Both the position numbers and the translations under genes were made by a program. Positions 10,201 through 18,184 of a stretch of 63,242 nucleotides of DNA are shown in pieces (within the stretch, counting starts at the first letter, position 1; each line of letters starts with the position of its first letter). The notes below the pieces were generated by a model that had not been told where the DNA came from, did not search any database, and saw only the letters and a list, made by a program, of their open reading frames with translations. This stretch comes from Sabulitectum sp964571965 (GTDB taxonomy: Bacteria; Fermentibacterota; Fermentibacteria; Fermentibacterales; JCC-6). The stretch covers positions 1-63,242 of the forward strand of contig CAZNFQ010000004.1 in the NCBI GenBank assembly GCA_964571965.1. Reading direction: 5' to 3'.

Positions 10201-10884
10201 AAGGGAAAGAAAAGAGGATGCCGCTTCCATGAAACAGCCCTTCCCTGCTCCATCCGGGCCGAGAACCAGGAAGAAACCCCTGCCCTTCTCCGCTGCCTCA
10301 TGGGTAAATGACACAAAATGAGAAAGCTCTCTGTCCCTTCCCAGAAGTCTGCCGTCCTTTACTCCGGAGTCTTCCTTCTGCAGCGCATCATCCGAGGAAA
10401 CAACTCGGTTCCTCCCTACACGTTTGGCAGAATAGAGCCTTCTATCGGCCACGTCGAAGAGCTCCCTTGCGGAATGACCGTCATCGGGAAAAACGGATAC
10501 TCCTATGCTCAAGGTAATGGACAGGGGAGGATTGCCTTCGAATTCTCTTTCCGAGCACTCACGGAGAAGTCTTGAGGAAAAGGACTCTGCTTCTTCCGTG
10601 TCAGCCCCGGGAAGCAGTGCGGTGAACTCATCTCCCCCATAGCGGAAGAGCATATCCCCCGCCCTGGAAGCACCAAGGGCTCTCTTGCCGAATTCAGAGA
10701 GGATGATGTCGCCTCTGTGATGACCGAAACCGTCGTTAATGCTCTTGAAGTGATCTATGTCGATAACGGCAATGGCGAATCCGCGGCTGTCTGCCACCAG
10801 TTCATTGAGTTTTCTGGTGAAGAACTCTCTGTTTCCCAGCTGCGTAAGAGAATCGATGTCGTTGATGTTCCTTTTATCAGGCAA
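7273..10884 (-). CDS. GGDEF diguanylate cyclase fused to AAA_16-like and NB-ARC-like ATPase modules and TPR array
   Basis: A 1203-residue soluble multidomain signalling protein. Residues 10-165 form a GGDEF domain with an intact GGDEF (83-87) and an RxxD inhibitory site (RAGD, 74-77), so it should make cyclic di-GMP. Residues about 180-400 look like an AAA_16 ATPase: LLGRDREL, P-loop-like GPDGAGKG (209-216, lysine kept, Thr/Ser replaced by Gly) and a Walker-B-like FLKDMHTID. Residues about 423-720 resemble the NB-ARC/STAND modules of AfsR-type regulators (FVGRKREL, TTSR, GAPLAIELAA), but the P-loop reads RGMSGMGCRR and Walker B reads LLVFVNVK, so nucleotide binding is probably lost. About 450 residues of TPR repeats follow. 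The TTG start at 10884 has GGAGG eight bases upstream and its own promoter at 10922-10949. No membrane segment and no HTH. Confidence 0.88.
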   Translation of the reverse strand: MPDKRNINDIDSLTQLGNREFFTRKLNELVADSRGFAIAVIDIDHFKSINDGFGHHRGDIILSEFGKRALGASRAGDMLFRYGGDEFTALLPGADTEEAESFSSRLLRECSEREFEGNPPLSITLSIGVSVFPDDGHSARELFDVADRRLYSAKRVGRNRVVSSDDALQKEDSGVKDGRLLGRDRELSHFVSFTHEAAEKGRGFFLVLGPDGAGKGCFMEAASSFLSLGDYKLLTVPGGDTQTPFSALTGVLKCTPEKKAVVDALYAYAGSSMSLGIFLKDMHTIDRSSIEALMEFYAMYPGWMIVTASTERSSLLDGGGFGGISSSVRLGPVSLEDCRAWFRSALMWNPPDDFLEWFHGETGGLPGLFIQGINHLKRRGYLSSIKGNYSLEEDYRDFPLGARMAFGTTAEINNLPVDLSPFVGRKRELEEIRRLLDEGSRLITLRGMSGMGCRRLAIRAAGQNEFMFPAGICMVDCSSEGTSVPVRLASELSLPSGRRAAETISGFIEDSRMLLVFVNVKPGDEAVSFISELLSSCGGVTVITTSRAALDLHGESVVPVEGISTERPDSGGPSPAAGIFIQTAERLAGIRFSGNLNLKLVEEICSLLSGAPLAIELAASWTRVMSVTAICRRIRANPSFLGGTSKEKTIEGLSDLFQESWDQLSAVERNALSRLTVFAGHFTVQEAEEISDVSPEMLLSLVDRSFLLRDDMGIHIPAMTRDFIIQEKNPFSRGFEVAREMHCRYFASRAAAYGEMAWTGLEAGRGLDGIKTSFDDITLAWKLAVEKNRFRFLRQMLKPVFVYCLDRGRLRTGYNMMEEALRDSSVPLPEGLASVLMACQSLLALRTGRMTVSGKLISMAVETGQGMFDCDRARVLYTKGFIMVETGNLSGAGDYLEEAIMMYDRSDCPLDGLEAELELVNYNLQSGNYGAARSMIPGIAARCREMSYRCGEWKTRLYMGRLAASEGDFRRARDAFLAYLSAVKTAGYTGRCADALNQLAEIEASQGSFGEAEQHYMTAADYFRRIGSIRGQAGIKMNLALLNRKRGSSEDVRKNYEEALALGEKAHDENIISGSLNGLAFYYLENGDLQRGEKFLARAAETSARSGNKPVLIRTVCGFARLELLRGNPEKAANTAIALLHQPASDAESEGMCLELLREIRSRIGNEAVDRERQNAADLSLFDLAEGYLEDSGSKEDTVYRKG

Positions 10885-10921
10885 GCTCCATCCCTCCGCT
10901 TTCGGTATACCCGGTCACAAT

Positions 10922-10949
10922 GTTATATCCGAAAAAGACCGGTTTGCAA
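10922..10949 (-). promoter_or_regulatory. Predicted sigma70-type promoter of the GGDEF-STAND-TPR gene
   Basis: On the minus strand the gap between the ABC ATPase gene and the GGDEF gene contains TTGCAA, a 16-base spacer and TATAAC (four and five of six matches), predicting a start about 30 bases before the TTG codon. It separates the signalling gene from the long housekeeping series upstream. Confidence 0.55.
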
Positions 10950-10974
10950 AGACTGCATCCCGGAGCGGGAAAGC

Positions 10975-11709
10975 TCAGTTCACGGAGAAAGCTTTCCCCA
11001 CATCGGCGGGTGCGGTGCCGGTGACACTGAAGAACAGTTCCTGCAGATCCATCCCGGAGAGTTCTCCCGAATTTACCATTCTTTTCAGGCTGCCTCTGTT
11101 AATTATTCCGAACCGGTTGCAATATGCCGAGGCAACAGACAGTGTGTGGGTGGATATGATCACCACAGCACCTCTGGACGAAGCTGCTTCCGTCATTCGC
11201 CAGAAGGTGGCGGCGGCAGGAGGATCAAGACCCACAAGAGGCTCGTCTATCACGTAAAGATCAGGCCGAGCGGTGAAAGCACCGGAAAGGACCACCCTTT
11301 GTATCATTCCGTGAGAATAGGAACCTGATCTGCCGTCGATCCAGTCTCCCATCTCGAAAATATCCGTGCAGAGCTCTATTCTCCGCTCCAGTTCCCCGCG
11401 GGGGATCTGCCTCAGTCTGCCTGTGTAAAGAAGATACTCCCTGCCGGTGAGATGCGGGAAAACCGTGGGTTCGTCAGGAACATAGGCGATTTTTTCTCTC
11501 ATGGAATCCACGGCTTTTCCGTTCAGGAACACAGAACCTTCATCGGGAATTATGAGTCCCGCTATCATCTTCAAAGTGGTGGTCTTTCCTGCTCCGTTGG
11601 GACCTAGAAGGCCAAAGATCTCTCCCGGGCTGATACTCAGGGAGAGGCCGTCAACTGCCTTCTTCTCACCGTAGCTCTTGGAAAGGGATGCAAGATTCAG
11701 ACCTTCCAC
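10975..11709 (-). CDS. ABC transporter ATP-binding protein (orphan)
   Basis: A 244-residue ABC ATPase of the CcmA/drug-export class. Walker A is GPNGAGKTT (about 35-43), the signature region is SYSHGMIQRVVLSGA (about 128-142; SHGM in place of SGGQ) and Walker B is LYVIDEPLVGLD. Proteins of this type energise two-component exporters with separate permeases, but no permease gene is adjacent, so either it pairs with one elsewhere or does non-transport work. The GTG at 11709 has GGAGG seven bases upstream and overlaps the ftsY stop by 13 bases, so it is coupled to ftsY. Short gap follows, then the GGDEF gene promoter. Substrate unknown. Confidence 0.88.
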   Translation of the reverse strand: MEGLNLASLSKSYGEKKAVDGLSLSISPGEIFGLLGPNGAGKTTTLKMIAGLIIPDEGSVFLNGKAVDSMREKIAYVPDEPTVFPHLTGREYLLYTGRLRQIPRGELERRIELCTDIFEMGDWIDGRSGSYSHGMIQRVVLSGAFTARPDLYVIDEPLVGLDPPAAATFWRMTEAASSRGAVVIISTHTLSVASAYCNRFGIINRGSLKRMVNSGELSGMDLQELFFSVTGTAPADVGKAFSVN

Positions 11710-12596
11710 TGTTCATCCTCCCCGATAAGGGCATCTACGAAATCTTTCCCGCTGAAGGGTACGATATCATCTGCACCTTCTCCAACTCCTATGTATCTTA
11801 TGGGAAGACCCAGCTGTCTTGCCATGGCGAACACCGCTCCCCCTCTTGCCGTGCCGTCCAGTTTCGTAACCGCCAGATCCGTTACGGGCACCGCCTCCAT
11901 GAACTGCTCCGCCTGGGCCAGGGCATTCTGACCCACTGTTCCGTCAAGGACAAGAAGAACCCTGTGTGGAGCTCCGGACATTGCCTTCCCAGCAACCCTG
12001 TGAACCTTGGCAAGTTCGTCCATCAAACCCTTCTGGGTAGGCAGTCGTCCGGCGGTATCAATGAGAAGACGTTGATATCCCCCTGATACGGCCTTTTTCA
12101 CCGCATCGAATGTGACGGCCCCTGGATCAGCTCCCGGTGAACCGGCGAAAACAGGTATATCCAGTCTTTTCCCCCATAGAGAAAGCTGTTCCGATGCCGC
12201 GGCCCGATAGGTGTCGGCACAGGCCATCAGTACCCTTTCGCCGGAATTCCTGAACATTCCTGAAAGCCTTGCTATAGTGGTGGTCTTGCCGGCGCCGTTC
12301 ACCCCCACCACCATAGTGATGAGGGGATTTTCAGTAAAGTGGTCATCCGGATGCGCTGGAACGAGTTCCAGGAGAACACCGGACAGGACATGGCGCCATC
12401 CCCTCTCTCCGTCCGCTCTGTACTCCGTTCTGAAACGATCCAGAACCATTTCCGTGAGCTCCCAGCCCAGGTCGCTTCCCAGAAGGATTTCCTCTGCTTT
12501 TTCCAGAGTTTCGTCATCAACTCCCGGTTTGAAGACCGTGCCAAGCTTTCTGGAAAGCGCATCTCTGCTTTTCTTGAGACGTTCTCTCAGGTTCAA
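11697..12596 (-). CDS. ftsY: Signal recognition particle receptor FtsY
   Basis: SRP receptor GTPase that docks ribosome-SRP complexes at the inner membrane. The 299-residue protein consists of the N (helical bundle, 1-85) and G domains only; the long acidic A domain of E. coli is missing, as in many bacteria. Motifs: G1 GVNGAGKTTT (98-107), DTYRAAASEQL, DTAGRLPT and TKLDGTARGG, diagnostic of FtsY. The start is TTG at 12596 within the overlap TTGA with the smc stop, with GGTGA seven bases upstream, implying translation coupled to smc. The smc-ftsY neighbourhood is widely conserved in bacteria. An orphan ABC ATPase gene follows. Confidence 0.96.
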   Translation of the reverse strand: MNLRERLKKSRDALSRKLGTVFKPGVDDETLEKAEEILLGSDLGWELTEMVLDRFRTEYRADGERGWRHVLSGVLLELVPAHPDDHFTENPLITMVVGVNGAGKTTTIARLSGMFRNSGERVLMACADTYRAAASEQLSLWGKRLDIPVFAGSPGADPGAVTFDAVKKAVSGGYQRLLIDTAGRLPTQKGLMDELAKVHRVAGKAMSGAPHRVLLVLDGTVGQNALAQAEQFMEAVPVTDLAVTKLDGTARGGAVFAMARQLGLPIRYIGVGEGADDIVPFSGKDFVDALIGEDEQWKV

Positions 12597-15500
12597 CTGT
12601 TCTTCACCATCTCTTCCATATTAACCGAGGTAATGCAGCTTACGCCCTCCTCTGCCATGGTAATTCCGTAAAGGACGTCAGAACCCTCCATGGTTCGCTT
12701 GTTATGGGTTATTACGATGAACTGGGTATCTGTGCTGAACTCCCTTAGTATGGCAATGAATTTATCTATGTTGGAATCATCGAAGGGCGCATCCAGCTCA
12801 TCCAGAACGCAGAAAGGCGATGGCTTCACAAGGTACAGGCTGAAAAGAAGAGCAACTGCAGTCATGGCTTTTTCGCCCTCTGAAAGGGCAATTACATTCT
12901 TCAGTTTTTTGCCCAGCGGCCTGGCCATGATCTCTATTCCACCCTCCAGGGGATCTTCACCCTCCATGGAGAAGATGTCTCCCTCTCCTCCTCCGAAGAG
13001 CTTGCCGAACATCTCCCTGAAGTTCTCCCTGACTTTTTCGAAAGTCTCCCGGAATCTGCCTGCGGCTTCCTCATTTATTTCCCGGATTGCCCTGGAGAGA
13101 CTTGCCCTGGCCTCCTCCAGATCGGTTTTCTGCTCTATAAGGTACTCGAGTCGTCTGTAGGTTTCCTCGTACTCACCAACCGCCAGCATGTTTACAGGCC
13201 CGATACGCGAAAGCCTTTCGTTTTCTTCCAGGAGTTTTCCCGTGAGTTCCTCCGCCGAGAGGTCGAGATATGGATTATCACCGGCGGTAAAGGTTTCTTC
13301 CATGCTCTCAAGCTTTTCCGTGAGTACCCTTGCCCGGCTTTCCTGTTCGATCATCAGGGATTTAGCCCTGCCCAGCCTGTCCCTGATCTGCTGAACCTCC
13401 CTCTCGAGGATGGCCGTACTCTCCATGAGACGGTTTCGCTCAACTGCAAAACCGTTCCTCAGTTCCTCGGCTTCTCCCCTTTCTTCCTTTACACCTTCAG
13501 CTTCCTTCTCAAGCTCCTCCAGCCTTTTTTCCATGGTACCTATTGAGGTGGATGCTGCTGCGTTCGCCCGGGAGATCTCCTCCAGGAGGTCATCTATCCT
13601 GTCCCTCTCAGACCGGAGCATGGCCGTTCTGTCTTCGATTTCCTTTTCTCTGTTCCTTTTTTCCCTCAGATCGAACTGGATACCGTCCGTACTTCTTACG
13701 GTTTCGGCGAGAAGCTTCTCTAAACTGGATATCTCAAGGGAGATCTCTTCAGCTTCTGCCGCCACCTGATCCTTTTCCAGCTGAAGGTTCTCCATCTCCC
13801 GGGTGTGATTGATCTCTGAGGTGTCATGATTATCCTGTTCCAGGGTCCCCAATTCAGTTTCAGCTTCGTTCAGCTCTTTTTCCAGCAGCTCCAGGGCCGA
13901 CTCCATTGAAGATAACGTGGAATTTACAGCCGCAAGTTCCCTCTCTCTGCCGGCGGACTGATCCTGAACCCCGGAAAGAGAATCACCGATACCGTCCATT
14001 TTCCCCCGGGTGTCCCTCAGTTCATCCGAGATCCTCTGAAGTGACTGTTTTTTCTCACGGAGTTCGTCCCTGATGTCGTTTACAATCTGCTGCAGTTCCA
14101 GAGAACCGGCCGCTTCCGCAGCCACACCCAGCCGGAGAAATCCCTCGGGACGGAAAAGGTCGCCGTGGGCGGTAACAACCGGCACCGGACATCCCTCTTC
14201 CACCCATTTCATGGCAGTGGTTCTGTCCGGTGCAAGCACACCCCTGCGCAGAACGGCTTCCGCCACGGGGCTGACCCCCGGATTCCCCACACACTTGTCC
14301 AGTGTTCGGGAGCCTTCGGGAAGGCTGTATTCTCTTTTTCCGGGAAACTGCACGAAGAGGGCACCGTCACCGGGGGTATCAAGATCGGCCTTCTCTGCGG
14401 GAACAGCCGAATTGAAGCCATGAAGAAAAGCCCCAAGAGCTTTGCCCATACCCGGAAGAGGTTCAAGAAGGGACGAGAGTGACTCGGGAGATACGCTTTT
14501 CAAAAGAGCTTCTTCAGCCCTGGAAAGGTGATCCTCGAGGACTGCAGCTTCTCTTTCCGCCCTGGCTTTACCACTCCTCAGATCTTCCCAGGGCTCCTGA
14601 AGGCCGTCAAGAACGAGTCTGTACTCACGGGAGGCCCTGCTTAGATCTTCAATTTCTCCCATTAGCCGGGCTTTCTCCCCGAGCAGATCCGAGAGCTCGG
14701 CTTTGCCCCGGGAGATCCTTTCCCGAATGCCGTGCACCGTTCTTTCCAGCCAGACCATGCGCTGGTTCCTGGCTTCATCCTGCCTTATACCATCAAGGTA
14801 ACGCTTCTGCAGCTCTGCAGCTTTTTCTTCCAGCACGGTAAGTTCACTTCGGATCTCTCCGGCCTTTTTTCTCCGGCTGTCAAGTTTCTCCCTAATTCCC
14901 AGGATCTCTTCTTCAGCTGCCCGGTACTTCTTCTCAAGTTCACAGGTTAAAGGTTCCAGTGCCGCCTTTTCCCCCTGAAGGGTTTCAATATCCCTTCTGT
15001 AAAGTTCGGCTCTTTCCCTTTCTCTTGCAGTCCGGGAGTTATTCTCTGCTATCCGGGAGGTGGATGATTCGATTTTCTCCACCGTTACAGCTGTTTCCCT
15101 GTCCATGTTTGCAAGCCTGGAATCCAGCGCGGCACAGTTTGCGTGGGCCTGGTCAAGTCTGCTCTGCACCCTTGAATATTCCGTTTTTGCCTCTGCCAGA
15201 ACTGCGCTTCTGGCTGCAAGGGCTGCTGTTTCTCTTCCCACCACTGCACCTGTTTCATCCAGGAGGCCGGTACAGGTTTTCAGCTGAGACCGTATCTCTC
15301 CTGACTCTATGAGGGCAGCCGCTTCCCGGAGTGATCTTATGGAATCAGAGATCCGCTCGTGCTTCCTGTAGGCGGAAACCTGCCTTTTCAGACCTGTACA
15401 GGTCGATTCAACCTCCGATATTATGTCTGCAAGTCTTTCCAGGTCCGATGCGGCGGATTCCAGTTTCAATTCCGCACGGTGTCTCTGTATCTTGTATTTT

Positions 15501-16003
15501 ACGATTCCAGCAGCCTCATCGAAGAGGAAACGCCGGTCTTCCGGCCGGCTTGACAGAATTCTCCCCACCATTTTCGCTTCGAGTATCCAGTATCCGGTGG
15601 ATCCGAGGCCCCTGTCCACGACCAGGTCGGTGATGTCCATCAGTCTGCATCTGGAACCGTTAATACTGTATTCGCTATCCCCTGAACGGAACAGCCTTCT
15701 TGAAACGGACACCTCATCGTAATCGAGGTTCAGCGATCTGTCAGAGTTGTCGAAGGTAAGGGTAACCTCAGCCATTCCAACCTGTTTCCGTTTCGTGGAG
15801 CCTGAAAAGATCACGGATTCCATTTTTTCAGTGCGGAGCTGTCTGGGACTCTGTGTGCCCAGAACCCAGCGAATGGCATCGGCCACGTTGCTTTTTCCGC
15901 AGCCGTTAGGTCCCACTATTGCGGATATCCCCTTTCTGAAATCTATCCTGAAGGGGTCGGCAAAGGATTTGAATCCAAGGATCTCAAGACTTTTAAGACG
16001 CAT
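12593..16003 (-). CDS. smc: Chromosome segregation protein SMC
   Basis: Condensin ATPase that compacts and segregates chromosomes. The 1136-residue protein has Walker A GPNGCGKSN (31-39), two long coiled coils, a hinge at roughly 500-650, and a C-terminal ATPase half with Walker B FCVLDELDAPFDD (about 1064-1076). The ABC signature reads LSEGE (1040-1044) where most SMCs have LSGGE. The hinge looks shortened and diverged. An in-frame ATG at 16033 exists, but the ATG at 16003 gives the standard start MRLKSLEILGFKSF and has AGGG six bases upstream, so it is chosen; it overlaps pgsA by 11 bases. No ScpA/ScpB genes are in the window. Downstream it overlaps ftsY by four bases. Confidence 0.96.
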   Translation of the reverse strand: MRLKSLEILGFKSFADPFRIDFRKGISAIVGPNGCGKSNVADAIRWVLGTQSPRQLRTEKMESVIFSGSTKRKQVGMAEVTLTFDNSDRSLNLDYDEVSVSRRLFRSGDSEYSINGSRCRLMDITDLVVDRGLGSTGYWILEAKMVGRILSSRPEDRRFLFDEAAGIVKYKIQRHRAELKLESAASDLERLADIISEVESTCTGLKRQVSAYRKHERISDSIRSLREAAALIESGEIRSQLKTCTGLLDETGAVVGRETAALAARSAVLAEAKTEYSRVQSRLDQAHANCAALDSRLANMDRETAVTVEKIESSTSRIAENNSRTARERERAELYRRDIETLQGEKAALEPLTCELEKKYRAAEEEILGIREKLDSRRKKAGEIRSELTVLEEKAAELQKRYLDGIRQDEARNQRMVWLERTVHGIRERISRGKAELSDLLGEKARLMGEIEDLSRASREYRLVLDGLQEPWEDLRSGKARAEREAAVLEDHLSRAEEALLKSVSPESLSSLLEPLPGMGKALGAFLHGFNSAVPAEKADLDTPGDGALFVQFPGKREYSLPEGSRTLDKCVGNPGVSPVAEAVLRRGVLAPDRTTAMKWVEEGCPVPVVTAHGDLFRPEGFLRLGVAAEAAGSLELQQIVNDIRDELREKKQSLQRISDELRDTRGKMDGIGDSLSGVQDQSAGRERELAAVNSTLSSMESALELLEKELNEAETELGTLEQDNHDTSEINHTREMENLQLEKDQVAAEAEEISLEISSLEKLLAETVRSTDGIQFDLREKRNREKEIEDRTAMLRSERDRIDDLLEEISRANAAASTSIGTMEKRLEELEKEAEGVKEERGEAEELRNGFAVERNRLMESTAILEREVQQIRDRLGRAKSLMIEQESRARVLTEKLESMEETFTAGDNPYLDLSAEELTGKLLEENERLSRIGPVNMLAVGEYEETYRRLEYLIEQKTDLEEARASLSRAIREINEEAAGRFRETFEKVRENFREMFGKLFGGGEGDIFSMEGEDPLEGGIEIMARPLGKKLKNVIALSEGEKAMTAVALLFSLYLVKPSPFCVLDELDAPFDDSNIDKFIAILREFSTDTQFIVITHNKRTMEGSDVLYGITMAEEGVSCITSVNMEEMVKNS

Positions 16004-16556
16004 TCGTTTCCCTGTTTCGTTCAATGAACACAAAGATGTAAATTACGAAGCTCACTGCCACCAGAACCGCAGCGGCAAGTCCCAGCAGATCGGTCCTGAA
16101 CAGTATCTCTCCCCCGGGCAGCTCTGCTCCGGGAAGAAGGGCCTGCTTTATCATGTAAAGGGCCAGGGCGCATGTGGCGGCTTTACCCCAGAGATTGGAA
16201 GCGGGAGGCCGCATCTTTCTGGACATGAGTAATCCCCCAAAAGCGATCAGGCCGTCGCGGATTACAAGCATCCATAGAATCCAGGACTGGATCAGGTCCA
16301 TCCTGAGAAGCGCCAGGGCCATCAGGAGAAATGCAGCCTTGTCCGCTGCGGGATCCAGTATTTTACCCCAGTCGCTGACTGTACCGGTTCTCCTTGCAAC
16401 AAAACCGTCGAGCCAGTCGGAGGCGGTGGCCAGAACCATGAAGATGCCTGTGAGCAGAATGTTACCGCGGATGAGCATCAGTGCCGCAGCAGATGCAAGG
16501 GGAATCCTTGCCATGCTTATCAGGTTGGCAGCGGTTAAAAAGCGTCCCTTTATCAA
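15993..16556 (-). CDS. pgsA: CDP-diacylglycerol-glycerol-3-phosphate 3-phosphatidyltransferase
   Basis: Integral membrane enzyme making phosphatidylglycerol phosphate, the first committed step to phosphatidylglycerol. The CDP-alcohol phosphotransferase motif DG-x2-AR-x8-G-x3-D-x3-D is complete in DWLDGFVARRTGTVSDWGK and following DPAAD (about residues 46-70). At 187 residues with about five membrane helices it has normal family length. The start is TTG at 16556 in a TTGA overlap with the recN stop, with GGAGG seven bases upstream. Substrate (PG rather than phosphatidylserine or inositol) is inferred from overall resemblance. It is embedded between recN and smc, a position without an obvious functional reason other than operon packing. 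Confidence 0.88.
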   Translation of the reverse strand: MIKGRFLTAANLISMARIPLASAAALMLIRGNILLTGIFMVLATASDWLDGFVARRTGTVSDWGKILDPAADKAAFLLMALALLRMDLIQSWILWMLVIRDGLIAFGGLLMSRKMRPPASNLWGKAATCALALYMIKQALLPGAELPGGEILFRTDLLGLAAAVLVAVSFVIYIFVFIERNRETNAS

Positions 16557-18178
16557 ACCCCGTCCTCCAGCAGTCGCTCTGCGTGAACTCTTGCGCCGTG
16601 GCCTCCGCCGAGAAGTCTTGCCAGTTCCTCCACCCGTTCCCCGGGTGTGTCCAGATGCTTCACTGTGGTTACAGGCATCCCTTCATGGTAACTCTTCTCC
16701 ACTGCCAGGTGACGGTGAGCCCTTGATGCAATCTGGGCAAGGTGAGAAATAACTATGGTCTGACGGGTCTCTGAAGCACGGAGCAGGGATTTTGCAAGCA
16801 GATGAGCAGTTTCGCCTCCGGTTCCCGCATCTATCTCGTCGAAAATCAGGGTGGACGCGGAACCGGAATCTGCCAGCACTATTGCCAGAGCAAGGGCCAC
16901 CCTTGAAAGCTCTCCTCCGCTGGCAACGGACTCCAGGGGTTCCATGGGGATACCGGCATTCCCTGTGAACATGAATGATACGTGATCCGCCCCGGAAGAG
17001 ATGAGTTTTCTACCCTCTGTCTCCATACCTTCCGTAAGCGCATTGATCTCAACGGCAAAACAGGCCTGAGGCATGTTCAGGCTTCTGATCTCCCCCAGGG
17101 TCTTCTTCGACAGGAGATCACCGGCTTCCCCCCTTCTTTCCGTGAGCCTGCTCGAAAGCTCCAGAAGTTCACGGGACAGAAGGGAACATGACTCTTCCAG
17201 TTTCTGTATCCCTGCGGCGGCGTCATCGTATTCCTGAATTCTCTTCTCCAGTGATTCGGAAGCCTGAAGAACTGCTTCGATGGTTCCGCCGAAACGGGCC
17301 ATGAGCCTGGAATAAAGGTCAAGACGCTCCTCGATCCCGGCCATGAGCCGAGGAGCTTCCTCTCCGGCTTCCATTTCCCGCAGCACCAGTGAAGATGCCT
17401 CTTCAAGGGCGATCACGGACTGTTCCAGAAGATCTGTTATGGAACTGCTCTCAGGTGACTCACGGCGAACTCTGCGAAGGGTCCCCTGCAGAGAAGACAG
17501 CACCCCTTCATCGGATGTAAGGATCTCCGAGACCCAGGAGAAAAGAACGGAGTGTTCAACTGCGTTCCGCAGCTGATTCTCCCTCTCCACCAGAGAAATG
17601 TACTCTTCCCGGTTCGGTTGGAGTTCACTGAAAAGTTCCCTTTCGTGGAGAAGTATCTCCCTGCCGGATGACGCCGTGATAATGTATTCCTCCAGCTTTT
17701 CCTTCTCAGCCAGTTTATCTTTGAGTTCCATGTATTTCAGTGTGAACTCTCTGCGGAGGTCCTCGGTTCCTGCGAAACGGTCCAGCAGTTCCAGCTGCCT
17801 GGATGATTTAAGAAGTTCGGGGGTCGAACGCTGACTGTGGAGTTCCACGAAATGCTGAACGGCTTTCCTTACCTCATCCAGGGTGGCCAGGGAATCATCT
17901 ATGAATATCCTGCTTCTTCCTTCCAGGCTTATCTCACGGCGCACCACGGTTTCATTTCCCCCTGAAGCCAGAAATACCGCCTCCACGAAGGCGTTCCTGG
18001 TTCCCGGCCTGACAAGGGAACGATCAGCTCTCTTTCCGGTTGCCAGCATCAGTCCGTCCACAAGTATGGATTTACCGCTTCCGGTTTCGCCGGTGAGCAC
18101 GTTAAGACCACTCTGAAACTCAAGGGAGGTGTCGCTTATGGTTGCAAGATTTTTCAGGGTAATGGATTTCAGCATCAT
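16553..18178 (-). CDS. recN: DNA repair protein RecN
   Basis: SMC-like ATPase acting in double-strand break repair. The 541-residue protein has Walker A GETGSGKSILVDGL (30-43), coiled-coil arms (about 150-340), and C-terminal ASGGELSRVALALA (signature) and LIFDEIDAGTGG (Walker B), all diagnostic of RecN. It follows nadK by six bases and ends in a four-base overlap with pgsA. Two consecutive ATG codons occur at 18178 and 18175; the second has AGGA at a better seven-base distance, so the exact start may be one residue shorter. The dxs-nadK-recN order is found in many bacteria. Confidence 0.96.
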   Translation of the reverse strand: MMLKSITLKNLATISDTSLEFQSGLNVLTGETGSGKSILVDGLMLATGKRADRSLVRPGTRNAFVEAVFLASGGNETVVRREISLEGRSRIFIDDSLATLDEVRKAVQHFVELHSQRSTPELLKSSRQLELLDRFAGTEDLRREFTLKYMELKDKLAEKEKLEEYIITASSGREILLHERELFSELQPNREEYISLVERENQLRNAVEHSVLFSWVSEILTSDEGVLSSLQGTLRRVRRESPESSSITDLLEQSVIALEEASSLVLREMEAGEEAPRLMAGIEERLDLYSRLMARFGGTIEAVLQASESLEKRIQEYDDAAAGIQKLEESCSLLSRELLELSSRLTERRGEAGDLLSKKTLGEIRSLNMPQACFAVEINALTEGMETEGRKLISSGADHVSFMFTGNAGIPMEPLESVASGGELSRVALALAIVLADSGSASTLIFDEIDAGTGGETAHLLAKSLLRASETRQTIVISHLAQIASRAHRHLAVEKSYHEGMPVTTVKHLDTPGERVEELARLLGGGHGARVHAERLLEDGV

Positions 18179-18184
18179 CCGATC

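Noticed and set aside
12593..16033. Longer SMC start at 16033
   Set aside because: Adds ten residues not found in the family; ATG at 16003 gives the standard N-terminus and has a ribosome site.
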